Of a stretch of DNA of 64,000 nucleotides, positions 18,756-29,039 are shown one piece after another. The stretch spans positions 43,838,103 to 43,902,102 of the forward strand of contig CM075760.1 of assembly GCA_037974335.1 (NCBI GenBank). Direction: 5' to 3'. Origin of the DNA: Prionace glauca. Lineage: Eukaryota > Chordata > Chondrichthyes > Carcharhiniformes > Carcharhinidae. The first letter of the stretch is position 1. Every line of letters starts with the position of its first letter. A program made the translations under genes and the position numbers. The notes beneath the pieces are model-generated. The model worked only from the letters and a program-made list of their open reading frames with translations, had not been told where the DNA came from and ran no database searches.

Positions 18756-20065
18756 CATAAACGGTTTCATTAAAGGGAAGTCGTGTCTGACAAATTTACT
18801 GGAGTTCTATGAGGATGTGTCTAGGGCAGTGGATGGAGGAGAGCCGGTGGATGTGGTCTTTCTGGATTTTCAGAAGGCGTTTGACAAGGTACCTCACAAG
18901 AGGTTATTGCAGAAGGTCAGGGGACATGGAGTTGGGGGTAGGGTGTTAGCGTGGATAGAGGATTGGTTGTCAAATAGGAGGCAGAGAGTGGGGGTCAATG
19001 GATGCTATTCGGATTGGCGGTTGGTGACTAGTGGGGTGCCCCAGGGGTCGGTGCTGGGGCCTCAGCTATTTACCATTTATATAGATGATCTGGAGGAGGG
19101 AACCGAGTGCAGGGTGTCGAAATTTGCTGATGACACCAAGATTGGGGGAAAGGCAAATTGTGCGGAGGGTGTGGAGAGTCTGCAGAAGGATCTAGATAGG
19201 CTGGGCGAATGGGCCAGGAAATGGCAAATGGAATTTAATGTTGGCAAGTGTGAGGTGGTCCACTTTGGTAGGAGGAATGGTAGGAAGGACTATTACTTAC
19301 GGGGCGAAAAACTGCAGCAGGCGACGGTGCAGAGGGACCTCGGGGTCCTTGTGCATGAGTCGCAAAAACCCAGCTTGCAGGTGCAGCAGGTGGTCAGGAA
19401 GGCGAATGGGATGCTGGCCTTCATAGCGAAGGGGATTGAATATAAAAGTAGGGAGGTCTTGCTGCAGCTGTACAGGGCATTGGTGAGGCCGCAGCTGGAG
19501 TACTGTGTGCAGTTTTGGGCGCCGCACCTGCGCAAGGATGTTTTGGCCCTGGAGGGAGTGCAGAGGAGGTTTACTCGGCTGATACCGGAGTTGAGGGGAT
19601 TGAGCTATGAGGAGAGGCTGAATAAACTAGGCTTGTACTCGTTAGAGTTTAGAAGAATGAGGGGAGATCTCATTGAGACGTATAAGATGATGAATGGGAT
19701 GGATAGGATAGAGGTGGAGAGACTGTTCCCGCTCAAAAAAGACAGTAGGACTAGGGGGCACAGCCTCAAGATAAAGGGGGGGCGGTTTAGAACAGAGTTG
19801 AGGAGGAACTTCTTCACTCAAAGGGTGGTGAATCTCTGGAATTCTCTGCCCGTTGAAGTGGTGGAGGCTGCCTCGCTAAATATTTTTAAGAAACGGGTTG
19901 ATGGGTTTTTGATAAGAGAAGGGATTAAGGGTTATGGGGAGAGGGCGGGAAGGTGGAACTGAGCCACGACAGATCAGCCATGATCTTATTGAATGGCGGG
20001 GCAGGCTCGAAGGGCCAGATGGCCTACTCCTGCTCCTATTTCTTATGTTCTTATGTTCTTAAATG
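18756..20065 (+). mobile_element. CR1-like LINE (lineage B), 5'-truncated, long open RT frame
   Basis: Inserted inside the GTGAGTGA satellite. The frame is open from about 18760 (NGFIKGKSCLTNLLEFYED) to the stop after 19962. It includes VVFLDFQKAFDKVPHKRLL, SGVPQGSVLGPQLFTIYIDD, the catalytic FADDTKIGG, and the C-terminal RNFFTQRVVNLWNSLPVEVV. The endonuclease and N-terminal RT segments are missing. The 3' UTR ends in (ttcttatg)n. Absence of stops over nearly 400 codons suggests a recent insertion. Paralogues lie at 39607, 44460, 54174 and 58978. Confidence 0.92.
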
Positions 20066-20300
20066 AGAAAGAGTGAGTGTGGGTGAGTGATTGTGGATGA
20101 GGGAATAAGGGTGAGTGAGTGAGAGTGTGGCAGTGAGGGAAGGTGGGTAAGTGAGCGTGAGTGAGTGAAGTTGATTGAGTGAGGATGAGAGATTGAAGGT
20201 GAGTGAGTGAGGGTGAGTGAGTCCAGTTCTTTGAGTGAGGATGAGAGATTGAGGGTGAGTGAGTCAGTGTGGGTGAGGGTGAGAGAGTCAGTGAGCCACC
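20066..20300 (+). repeat. Continuation of the (GTGAGTGA)n satellite
   Basis: Same gtgagtga/gagggtgagtg text as 17085-18755, resuming directly after the LINE tail; the LINE therefore split one array. Bases 20300-20880 beyond it are non-repetitive at my resolution and may hold an old unclassified LINE fragment at 20670-20860. Confidence 0.85.
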
Positions 20301-20879
20301 TCCTCCTCTCCTTCTCCATCGATCTTTCCCCGATTCTCTTCATTGATCAGCTTTCAGTAACAGGGCTGTGTAAAGTCAGGAATCAGTGTAGATCACCGGG
20401 CAGCTGCTTTAATGTCGGGGCCTTTCTTTCAGAAACACGGATCAGTGAACAAATAGACAGACTGAGGGAGCTGGAAGGGAAGCTTCCAGCAAAACTAGGG
20501 TCACACAGGAATCAAATACCAAGTTTGCAACAGTATTGGGGAGCCAGGCGGACTTAGTCTCAGCCAGATCCCTTCTTATTGATTGTGTCTTTGTGTCCGG
20601 TGTAACACATGGAAATCCCTACTTCTGACCTCATGTTGGATGGAATGTGTCATTGATGAAGCAATAGAAGATTGTTGGAACCAGAACAGCCCCCTGCCGA
20701 ACTCCTGCAGTGATTTCTCAGCTTAGATGTTTGACCTCCAACAACCATCACCATCTTGCTTTGTGCTAAATATAACTCCAAACAGAGAAGAATTTCCCAC
20801 TGAAAATTATTCACATTAGTTTTGCTCGGGCTCCTCGATCCCACCCTCATTCAAATGTTAGTCAGGGAGGGGGAGGGGG

Positions 20880-21190
20880 TGGCCGAGGTGGCACAGTGAT
20901 TAACGCTGCTTCCTCACAGTTCAGTTCCCGATATTGGTCATTGTGTATGGAGTTAGTAAGTTCACCCCGTGTCTGCTTGGGTTTCCTTCGGATGCTCCTG
21001 TTTCCTCCCACAGTCCAAAGACGTTTGGGTTCAGGGGACTGGCCGTGCTAAATTGCCCCTTAGTTTCAGGAGGTCTAGTTAGAGTAAACACATGTGGTTA
21101 TGGGGATAGGGCTTTGGTGGGATTCCTGTTGATGCAGACTTGATGGGCTGAATGGCCTCCTTCTGTACTGTAGGATTTCGTGATTCTAAT
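20880..21190 (+). mobile_element. tRNA-derived SINE (HE1-like)
   Basis: Plus-strand SINE about 300 bp long. The head 'ggccgaggtggcacagtgat' is followed by 'ttcagttcccgatattgg'. The body has 'ttcctcccacagtccaaaga' and 'ggccgtgctaaattgcccctt'. The 3' tail 'gatgggctgaatggcctcc' continues 'ttctgtactgtaggatt'. This layout matches elasmobranch tRNA-derived SINEs of the HE1 type; the exact subfamily is my inference. Confidence 0.8.
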
Positions 21191-21214
21191 CTATGATGTG
21201 AATGACAGCCTCTC

Positions 21215-21659
21215 TGACGTATGTGAGATGGAAAGTGTGTGAGAGGGTGTTTGGTGTGTGTTTGATAGAGAAAGAGGGTGAATGTGTGTGTGAAGGTACC
21301 TGTGTGTGATAGACTGTGTTTGCGCATGTGTGAGACAATGGGCTGCGTTTGCAAGAGGGGGCAGTGTGCCTATTGGAAAGCAAAATAAACTGTTCATGAG
21401 TGTGTGGAAATGTGCATGGGATTGTGTGTGAGTGAGAATGATGTGTGCAATGTGTGTGTGTGATCGAAGCAAAGTGTGTGTGTGTGTATGTGTCAGAGAA
21501 TGTTTGCACGAGACTGTGCTTATGTGAGAGACTGTGTCTGTGTATAAATTAGAGTGTGTGCATAGGTCTATGTTTGTGAGAGACAGTTTATGAGAGAGCT
21601 AGTGTGTGAGTGCAAGAATGTACAGGTGTGAGATAGTGTGTGCATGAGAGATAGAAATA

Positions 21660-21690
<31 letters not shown>

Positions 21691-22070
21691 CAGATGTGTG
21701 TGCAAGAGGAATTGTGAGAAAGTGTGTGTGAATAAATGTGAGACAACTTGAGCGTGTGTGACAGAGTTTGGGAGAGTGAGTGCGTGTGCGAGAGCGTGAG
21801 ACTATGCTTATGTGTGTGTGTGTCTGCGTGTAAGAGAGAATGTGTGTGGAGATGTGTGTGTGTGAGTGTTTTTGTGTATGAGATGTGAGAGACTGATTGA
21901 GAGAGTGAGAGTATGCCTGTATTTGTGTTTGAGACAGACTATGTAGACCAAGAGAGAAAGAGAATGTGTGTGAGATATCGTATGAGAGAGAAAGTCAGTG
22001 TGCGTGTGTATGTGTGAGAGAATATGAGGGTCTCTCTGTGTGTATTTATGTGTGTGAGAGTGTGTGATGT
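21215..22070 (+). repeat. GT/GA-rich simple-sequence tract
   Basis: Degenerate tgtgtgtgag / gagagaga text for about 850 bp, including (GA)n at 21670-21690. No coding meaning. Part of the JH-CH1 intron. Confidence 0.85.
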
Positions 22071-22185
22071 GTGGAAGTCCTGGAGCTCCCTGCCTAACAG
22101 CAGGGCGGATGTCTGCAGTTATTCAAGGACGCTTCATATCAACACTTTGTGAAGGAACAATTAGATTAAAAATTCTGGCCGAGCC
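22070..22185 (+). mobile_element. LINE lineage D 3' end fragment
   Basis: 'tcctggagctccctgcctaa' followed by 'cagcagggcggatgtctgcag' and 'ttattcaaggacg' match the 3' terminal module also seen at 32190-32410 and 40850-40990. Diverged. The following 660 bases (22185-22845) are unique-looking intron, the last 230 of which are duplicated at 24340-24600. Confidence 0.5.
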
Positions 22186-22845
22186 AATGTCTCTAAAATG
22201 CCTTTAGAAGATTAAAAATAATATGCAAGTGAATGTGACCCTTCAACTGTCAAACTAAACAGTTCAGAGGCTGCTGTAGTACGGAGCACAATATAGTAAA
22301 TCTCACTTTGTATTTGTTCATCGAACATTCCCAAGGCCGGTACATCACTGCTTAAAAATCACCCAATTCTCCCTCTATAGCCTGATGTTTCTGCTTCTCT
22401 GATGGACACAATATGCTTTAGGGATTTAATTTCTGAGACACCGAGTCAAACAGTCACATTTCTCACAGATACAAGTGCATTGAAGAAATAAATCAAATTT
22501 CACTTCCTGCAGTACAGGAGAAGGAATCAAAAGGTTTATAACCAATCAGGGAGATTCCTGGTCCCAACACAGTGACCACACGCCCAGAAACAGAACAGAC
22601 ACAAACAATTCAACAGCCGAGTTCCCAGCAGAAAGATCTGTTCAATCTGTCAGTTTCAAACTGTTGGATTCTCATTGATCAATAGTCAAGTTACAACAGA
22701 AAATCAATAACCTATTTTAAATTAAACTAATATTCATTTCAGAACTCCTCTCGACTTTTAGTTATTTCTCTTTGTCTGTCTCACTTCTCGAAAACTGTAA
22801 AAATGTAATTTCGCTGAAAATGAGCAAAAATAACAGATTTAGGAC

Positions 22846-23313
22846 AGTTCAATGTCCCGAATAGAGATACAGTGACACAGTAACAGTTCAATGACCCTGA
22901 CAAAGATGCAGTGACATAGTAACAGTTCAATGTCCCTAACAGAGATATAGTGACACATTAACAGTTCAATGTCCCTAACAGAGGTACAGTGACACAGTAA
23001 CAGTTCAATGTCCCTAACAGAGGTACAGTGACACAGTAACTGTTCAATGTCCCTAACAGAGATACAGTGACACAGTAACAGTTCAATGTCCCTAACAGAG
23101 ATACAGTGACACATTAACAGTTCAATGTCCCTAACAGAGATACAGTGACACAGTAACAGTTCAATGTCCCTAACAGAGATACAGTGACACAGTAACAGTT
23201 CAATGTCCCTAACAGAGGTACAGTGACACAGTAACTGTTCCATGTCCCTACAGAGATACAGTGACACAGTAACAGTTGAATTTCCCCCAACAGAGATGCA
23301 GTGACACAGTAAG
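22846..23313. repeat. 39-bp minisatellite, about 12 copies
   Basis: Unit: agttcaatgtccctaacaga followed by gatacagtgacacagtaac. Adjacent copies differ by few bases. Because 39 is a multiple of 3, one minus-strand frame stays open with a 13-residue periodicity; this is a by-product and not a gene. A single unexpanded unit lies at about 24596-24630. Confidence 0.95.
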
Positions 23314-24690
23314 AATTAAACAAACCGGGAAACATTTGCATTGAAAATCGTTACCTGATTCGATCTAATTTCTTAATTAAATATAATCAACAAAATAATC
23401 AAGGCAAAACACTTTATCGAGCCGAGCACAGCTGAGTAAAGAAATGTTTTGTTTTTGAATTCATTTTGATTCAATTAAAAATTCTCTAAAACTGATCATA
23501 TTTTGCACGCTAGTACAATATTCAAGGTCTTTTGTTTTGAATTAATCAGCGTCAATATTACATTTTAAGTTATTGTTAATTGTCAGTTAGTTCACCTGCC
23601 AGCTGATTTGTACTCTGTAATAAAATGAGTTTTCAATCATTCAAAACGTGCTTCTGCCCCCAACATTGTTAAATAATTAGGTTACAATTAAATCTTAATG
23701 TTAAACTATAATTTCAAATTACTGAATGGAAACATTCAAACATCTGTCATTCATTTACTTAAATCTAATCACATTGTAATATTTTACTGTTTCACTTTTA
23801 CTACAAATGTCTTCTTATAACCAACAATCGTGTTAAAAATGCAGATTTCTGAGTTTGTCCAGACTGTAACGGCCTGGCCATTTGAAATCAATAATACTGC
23901 TTCCGAGATTTAATAATTTAGACCACCCATATAACTTCATTACGGAACACATTGTTTAATTAAAGAAGATCTGAATTAAACAGTGCAAACACAGAGACGA
24001 TAATTGATTCAAATCCTCTGTGACGCTAAAAACACGATGCAGAATATAAGTCTCAACCTTTTCTTCATTATAATATTTCATAAGAATTAAACATAAGCTT
24101 CAGTTAGTATGAATTCTTCCATTCTGTCATTTATTCTTCCGAGAATTCTATTCTGTGTTTAACATTAATGGGAGACATGATGTTATTAAGTGCTGAGCTA
24201 ATATTATTTTTATAATATTTATAATATCATACTATTTTTATATAAAGTAATCTTTTTGAACTTCAAGCATTTAATTGTCAATCTGTAGCCAGTTTCTGTT
24301 CACACTTTACCACAATTCAAACACAATCAGTTGAACAATTTTGCTTGAGCGTCAGCGAATTCCATCTGTCAGAAAACTGTGTTCAGTCTGTCAAATTTTT
24401 ATCAACTGTTTGATTCCAATTGATCAAAGGTCAAATTACAACAGTAAAAAAAAAATCAATAAATATTTTAAATTAACCTGATGTTCATTTTTAAAACTCC
24501 CTTTGCCTTTTAACTATCTCTCTCTGACTGTCTCAAATCCCAAAAACTGGGCAATTATTTTTCTGAAAATGAGAACTTCGAGTATAACAGATTCAGGGCA
24601 GTGTAATGTCCCTAACAGAGATACAGTGAATTGTAATTCATGTTTTATTTTAATATGTAACCATTAGTTAACATGAATAAAATGCCCTAA
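23314..24690 (-). other. AT-rich JH-CH1 intron with diverged duplicate of 22610-22870
   Basis: Mostly AT-rich, no gene. Bases 24340-24630 align with 22610-22880: both run through 'caaactgttggattctcatt'/'atcaactgtttgattccaat', then 'ttacaacagaaaatcaata', then the kinase-free unit 'aatgtccctaacagagatac'. The 24.6 kb copy has just one minisatellite unit. Confidence 0.6.
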
Positions 24691-26700
24691 GATATATTTA
24701 TTTTATTTTCCGAAACTTTTCTGCTTTATCCCTACAAGAATATTCAAACGCAATTTTATTTTCATTTAGCCAGAACTGCGCAGTATCACTGAGTTGAAAC
24801 AATGTAAAAACAATTGAGGAACACCAAACAATTTCACAAATTTTGAGATGCGGTAAATAATTAATTATCTCGGTATCTAATTTAAAAAACTTAGAACGAA
24901 TAATTGCATCGAAAAAAAATAATAATCGGATACAAAAATTCCCAAAAAGCAAATTATTCTGCAAAACTCGTATTCCAGTAAATGAGAACTTAATCTGGGA
25001 TATGCCGATTAATGCAAAGTATCTTGTGCAACTGAGCGCTGCTGTGAAAACGGCAGGTTATCATTGAAATAGCTTCTGGAATTGTCACAAATATTTCCAG
25101 TCTGGAAAATGTTCTGGTCATGTTAATTGTGTGAAACACACAACAGAACTATTAAAGGGGATTATTGCTAAATTATGAATATAAAATACTCTGTGGTGAA
25201 TATGGAGCTAAATTACCGATTAATAATACTTTTATTTATATTAATTTTACTATTAAACTTGTTCATGGGAAGTTTGTGACTGCAGCAAAGACTAAGTGTC
25301 CGAAGGAGCGTTGTAAGTCATGATTTACTTGAAATTGTAAGCGTTAGTCAAAATTTATAAAAATGCTGTGATATCTTTTCGGTTTTTTCCCCCAAACCTG
25401 CTTGTCTTCTCCCTACAAGGATTTTCAAACTCAAAGATTGTTTGTGTTCAACCAGAAAACATCTAAACTCTCAACGGCACCGTTCAAGCACTATTTAAAC
25501 AACACAGAAATAATGCCACAAAGCCAAACCATTGCACAAATTTTAAACATTCACAGTGACTGCACCACAGAATCTCCTCAGCAGAAACACAACAAAACAC
25601 ACCTATGAGGGAATGAATCCGCTTCACAGAAAAACAGCTCAATTATCCATTCAACAGAATCAAATGTAACATTGCAAAAAGAAATCTCAATATCGAACCA
25701 AGCAAACCAGCTCTTAACCAATTACGAAACTAAACAGAAATCTCGAGTAATAGCAATAGCATTGCCAGGAGGTGGAATTTGTCCAACAAATTAGCATTGA
25801 AACTTTATCACATCTTATTCATATTGGGTCATATTTCAAACATATTTAAACATTTGGATGGTAAAAGTTCCAGACATCAAATGCCACCGAGATTAAACAT
25901 TGCAGGTACCCCAAAACCTGAATGCAGTGACAAACTATGTTCTGAATGAGTGGAGTAAGCCGATATCACTAAAGATTTTAAACATACAAATACAATAATG
26001 CCTGCTTTATTTCTCCCTGCAGTCATGCATCAAGCAGTTGCGATCCGCAGAATGTTCATATTCAATCACAAAACGTGTAACAGCTCAGTGTCACTGAGTT
26101 CAAACAACGCAGAAACACCAAATTAATTCACAAATTTTACGTACTTAAAGTCACCCAGATTCATAATCTCCTCACCAGAAAAAAAACGCATCACTGAGAG
26201 ACTGAACCCCGCTTTATGCAGAAGCAGCACAATTCTACAAACACTCTCAACAGAATCAAATATAACATTTACAGAAATGTTTAATATAAATTCCAACCAA
26301 TTCGCCCATCACCAAAGTAATTAATGTTTAGAATAAGCAGAAAATATTGCACAGCATCACCAGCATTGAGGGTGAGTGGAACATTTTCACTGGATAAATA
26401 TAGAAATTTTAGATTTTTTTAAATTTTTGGTACAAATTTCAAACACTTGTGCAGTAGACGGTACAACCCGCAGCCACTAGATGTCACCGAGATTAAACGC
26501 TGCAGAAACACTGAATTGTATAACAGACATTCGGATTTTAAAGTAACCCAACCACACAGTAACCTCAACAGATAAAAACAAAATCCCAACAATTTGGGAT
26601 TGAATCCCTCAGCAGTACCTATTGTCCAGAAAGAGCGGAATCCTAAAACCCCTTCGCAGCAGAATCACAGGAAATATTGTAACAATTCTCAACCGAGAAT
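24690..26700 (-). repeat. Diverged repeat modules in JH-CH1 intron
   Basis: At least four diverged modules share the same order of short blocks on the plus strand: 'ctccctacaaggattttcaa', 'aaacaacacagaaa', 'attcacaaattttaa', then 'agaatctcctcagcagaaa' and 'tcaacagaatcaaatgtaac'. Copies begin near 24695, 25390, 25995 and 26450, with a partial one near 25865. No coding frame is conserved. They lie next to JH, where an intronic enhancer would be expected, but no perfect octamer was seen. Confidence 0.55.
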
Positions 26701-26803
26701 CCACCAAACTCACATTTATGTTACCATATGGATTATTAGTTAGATATAAATATAAAACAAAGACACATGTAAACCAGTTACTCAATAAGTGGATGGTTCT
26801 TAC

Positions 26804-26890
26804 CTGTAGTCACCGTCACCATGGTCCCTTGTCCCCAGTAGTCGAAGTAGTCACAGTGTCACATTCCGTAGGCTGTGTCATACAATAACC
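26804..26890 (-). CDS. JH segment with 23-spacer RSS
   Basis: RSS: nonamer GGTTATTGT (26890-26882), 23-bp spacer (26881-26859), perfect heptamer CACTGTG (26858-26852). Coding part 26851-26804 encodes YFDYWGQGTMVTVTT with the invariant WGQG motif and ends in donor ACAG|GTAAGAA. Phase 1 exit matches CH1. By the 12/23 rule it pairs with the 12-spacer 3' side of D2. Confidence 0.96.
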
Positions 26891-27215
26891 GTCCCTGCAC
26901 AAAATAGACGCAAAATCACCATTATTTTAAATATTCACAAACCCAAGGAAAAGCAAAATCAATTAATGTTCATTAAATTATAATTGTATTTCTGGATATC
27001 ATTTGACATTCATAAATGACCCTAAAGTTTTATATTTCACAAAGTTACAGGTGAACATGTTGTTGAAAACACACATCGATAATTGAGTAATTATCAAGAT
27101 TTTCCATGTTTATTCTTGCCATGTGGTCAGTACTGGACATAAATAATACTGTGCTGTGATTACAGTTGGGATTTAAAAGTGACACTGATCCAGTTTCAGT
27201 CAATCGGTGCTGAGG

Positions 27216-27283
27216 GGTTTTTGTATTGACAGTAACTGCTGTGCCATCCAGCTATCACAGTGAGACACAGCATGACAAATACT
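27216..27283 (-). CDS. D2 segment with 12-spacer RSS on both sides
   Basis: 5' RSS: nonamer AGTATTTGT, 12-bp spacer, heptamer CACTGTG (27283-27256). Coding ATAGCTGGATGG at 27255-27244. 3' RSS: heptamer CACAGCA (last two bases off consensus), 12-bp spacer, perfect nonamer ACAAAAACC (27243-27216). Both sides being 12 lets it join D1's 22-bp side and JH's 23-bp side. Confidence 0.95.
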
Positions 27284-27586
27284 GAGGCGGACTGTTAACT
27301 GTAAAATACAGACAGGTAATTTCACTGCTATTACAAAAGCCTGTTTCCAGCTCGTTAAGGGTGAGTCAGTGAGATATTTCAATTTTTACTGGTCATGATA
27401 TTGATAAAAGGAGTTAGAAACTTTTACACTCTCTGTGCACATTCAGCGTGTAAATCAATAACAATAAAATTGAACCATTTACATCTTAAAAAAAACAATG
27501 CTGTTTCTAAGTATTATTTTGTTGAACCCTCATTTACTTTTGCATTCGGCAACGGCATTGGTCACTTAAGCAACGTCCTTTTCTGA

Positions 27587-27669
27587 GGTTTTTGTATGAG
27601 GATGGCGCTTTTCTCAGCACTGTGACCCATCGCTATAGTATCACAGTGACACACACCCATACAAAAACT
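27587..27669 (-). CDS. D1 segment with 12 (5') and 22 (3') spacer RSS
   Basis: 5' RSS: nonamer AGTTTTTGT, 12-bp spacer, CACTGTG (27669-27642). Coding ATACTATAGCGATGGGT at 27641-27625. 3' RSS: perfect heptamer CACAGTG, 22-bp spacer, perfect nonamer ACAAAAACC (27624-27587). The 5' side fits the VH 23-RSS; the 3' side fits D2. The order V(23)-(12)D1(22)-(12)D2(12)-(23)J permits V-D1-D2-J joining. Confidence 0.95.
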
Positions 27670-28017
27670 GCACTCACTCTGTTCAGTCCTGCTGTTCAAT
27701 ATTCACTTTAAATGGGCCATTAGTTTTGCTCTAATGTAAAATGTAGGCAACTGTTTATACAACACAATCTATCAGAAATATTAAAAAGAGTAATATATCG
27801 TGTGTGGTACTTGCTGAAACTACAATGAATATAAAGTCAGTGAAAAGCTCATCAGTTATATGGGTGAGTTTGGGAAGTTTTACTGTTAAATGCTTTCTGT
27901 GTTACTTTTATTTAAAACACGATTATAGTTTGTTTGTGACCAGCCTCGATCATATTGCATTTAAAACAGATACTGACCTTCAGGTTATGATGGAAGATGC
28001 GGAATCCCCTGTCGGGC

Positions 28018-28056
28018 TGTTCTTGTCCGGGTGAAGCCCTGGATCCTCTCGCTGTG
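28018..28056 (-). promoter_or_regulatory. VH recombination signal, 23-bp spacer
   Basis: Directly after the VH codons TGT GCC AGA GAC: heptamer CACAGCG (28056-28050), 23-bp spacer, nonamer ACAAGAACA (28026-28018). The heptamer has one and the nonamer two departures from consensus; CAC is intact. Confidence 0.93.
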
Positions 28057-28361
28057 GTCTCTGGCACAGTAATAGATGGCCGTGTCTTCAATCTTTAGGC
28101 TCCTCATGTCCAAAGAGAAGATATTGTTTGAAGTGTCTGCGGACACAGTAAATCGACCCTGAATTGATGGCGCGTAGTCGGGACTGTCGTATGCATAGTA
28201 GCTAGCCAGCCACTCCAGGCCCTGTCCGGGAACCTGCCGGATCCAACCCATGTCGTAGCTGCTAAGATCGAACCCGCTGGTTTTACAGGTCAGTTTCAGG
28301 GAACCTCCGGGACGCCCGGTCTCTGCCTCTGGCTGGGTCAACACAACATCCGACTGGACAC
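28057..28361 (-). CDS. IgM VH exon
   Basis: Acceptor ATTTTTACAG; 305 nt. Begins with the end of the signal peptide (GVQS), then mature [20 protein letters not shown]. Conserved residues are all present: Cys in LTCKTSGF, Trp in [16 protein letters not shown]3 [14 protein letters not shown], and [12 protein letters not shown]1 is around DLSSYD and CDR2 around [10 protein letters not shown]. The DVVLTQPE start is characteristic of shark IgM VH. No stop. Translation past 28057 runs into the RSS and is not part of the gene. Confidence 0.96.
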
Positions 28362-28493
28362 CTGTAAAAATAGATCAAAAACACCGGGGGTTAATCTTAG
28401 TGAAATGATTGCTGAGTCTGGAACATTCCAGAGAGAGACTAACACTGAGACAGTAACAGTGAGAGACTTGAACAATAATAAAAAAATACTCAC

Positions 28494-28539
28494 CAGATAA
28501 GAAAGTCAGCAACAAACTGAGAGAAATGGCCGACCTCAT
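28494..28539 (-). CDS. VH leader exon
   Basis: 46-nt exon from ATG at 28539 encoding MRSAISLSLLLTFLS, donor TCTG|GTGAGT. Joined to the VH exon it gives signal peptide MRSAISLSLLLTFLSGVQS. A basic start and hydrophobic core are visible. Leader intron 132 bp (28362-28493). Confidence 0.94.
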
Positions 28540-28626
28540 CTTTCTGGTGATTTGGGGGAAATGGTTGTGTCAGGAAGTCAGTGAACAAACCAGCTCCCGG
28601 ACTGTTGGATTCCGGTCCCAGTGAGC

Positions 28627-28640
28627 GGTATTTAAATACC
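28627..28640 (-). promoter_or_regulatory. TATA-like element of the VH promoter
   Basis: GGTATTTAAATACC, a perfect palindrome with a TATTTAAA core, lies 88-101 bp upstream of the leader ATG. It is the only TATA-like element nearby. I see no ATGCAAAT or ATTTGCAT octamer within about 300 bp upstream. Confidence 0.6.
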
Positions 28641-29039
28641 CGGCAGAAGGGGGCGGCTTTCCAGGCGCCGCCTGTTGATTCCCTGCTGGAGGCGGCGCCT
28701 GGATCCACGTCCCACCTTCCACACCCCCAACAGAATGGACTCGGAGATTTACAATAGATTAATATTAAAATGGGCATTTTATCTGTATCGGGATATTTGT
28801 TTGGCTGAAATGTTTATTGTATTGTCCCCATTATTTCTGATGGTGATGTTACAGTTCATCATTTATTTATTTAAATAAGTAATTCCATTGTAAAAATGGT
28901 GATTTTATTATCACACCCCAAGAAGAAAATAAATCTGAAAATGAAGAAATAACATTTTGGAACATTAGAGAATTTTGCAACAATTCCGTGTCTCTGCCAC
29001 ATTATAATAATAAAGCACAATTTATCAGAAGAAATACCA
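28641..29039. other. 5' flank of IgM cluster, unassigned
   Basis: GC-rich near the promoter, then AT-rich. No gene or repeat recognised. Confidence 0.6.

Larger units (their letters stand above)
8168..28539 (-). other. IgM heavy-chain cluster (VH-D1-D2-JH-CH1-4-TM), germline, intact
   Basis: A whole cluster-type heavy-chain gene on the minus strand. Leader and VH lie at 28539-28057, D1 at 27641-27625, D2 at 27255-27244, JH at 26851-26804, then CH1-CH4 and two membrane exons. All coding exons are open. Splice phases match throughout (phase 1 from JH through TM1). Segments are unjoined, so this is a germline configuration. Introns: leader 132 bp, JH-CH1 11.5 kb, CH1-CH2 0.39 kb, CH2-CH3 0.92 kb, CH3-CH4 0.80 kb, CH4-TM1 3.5 kb. 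Such repeated V-D-D-J-C clusters are known from sharks and their kin. The class is IgM, not IgNAR or IgW: four C domains, a secretory tail ending NSCQ and a mu-like membrane segment. Confidence 0.95.

Noticed and set aside
18383-18770. Ser/Thr/His-rich minus-strand frames
   Set aside because: Translation of the gttgagtgcatgag part of the satellite.
20880-21190. Independent tRNA gene at the SINE head
   Set aside because: Stems do not fold as a mature tRNA and the sequence runs directly into a SINE body and tail.
22839-23267. 142-codon frame with a 13-residue repeat
   Set aside because: The 39-bp minisatellite is a multiple of three, so a stop-free frame arises by itself; the sister locus at 24.6 kb has one unit and no frame.
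27985-28056. C-terminal extension of the VH frame beyond CAR-D
   Set aside because: It runs through the heptamer, spacer and nonamer of the RSS and would be removed by V(D)J joining.
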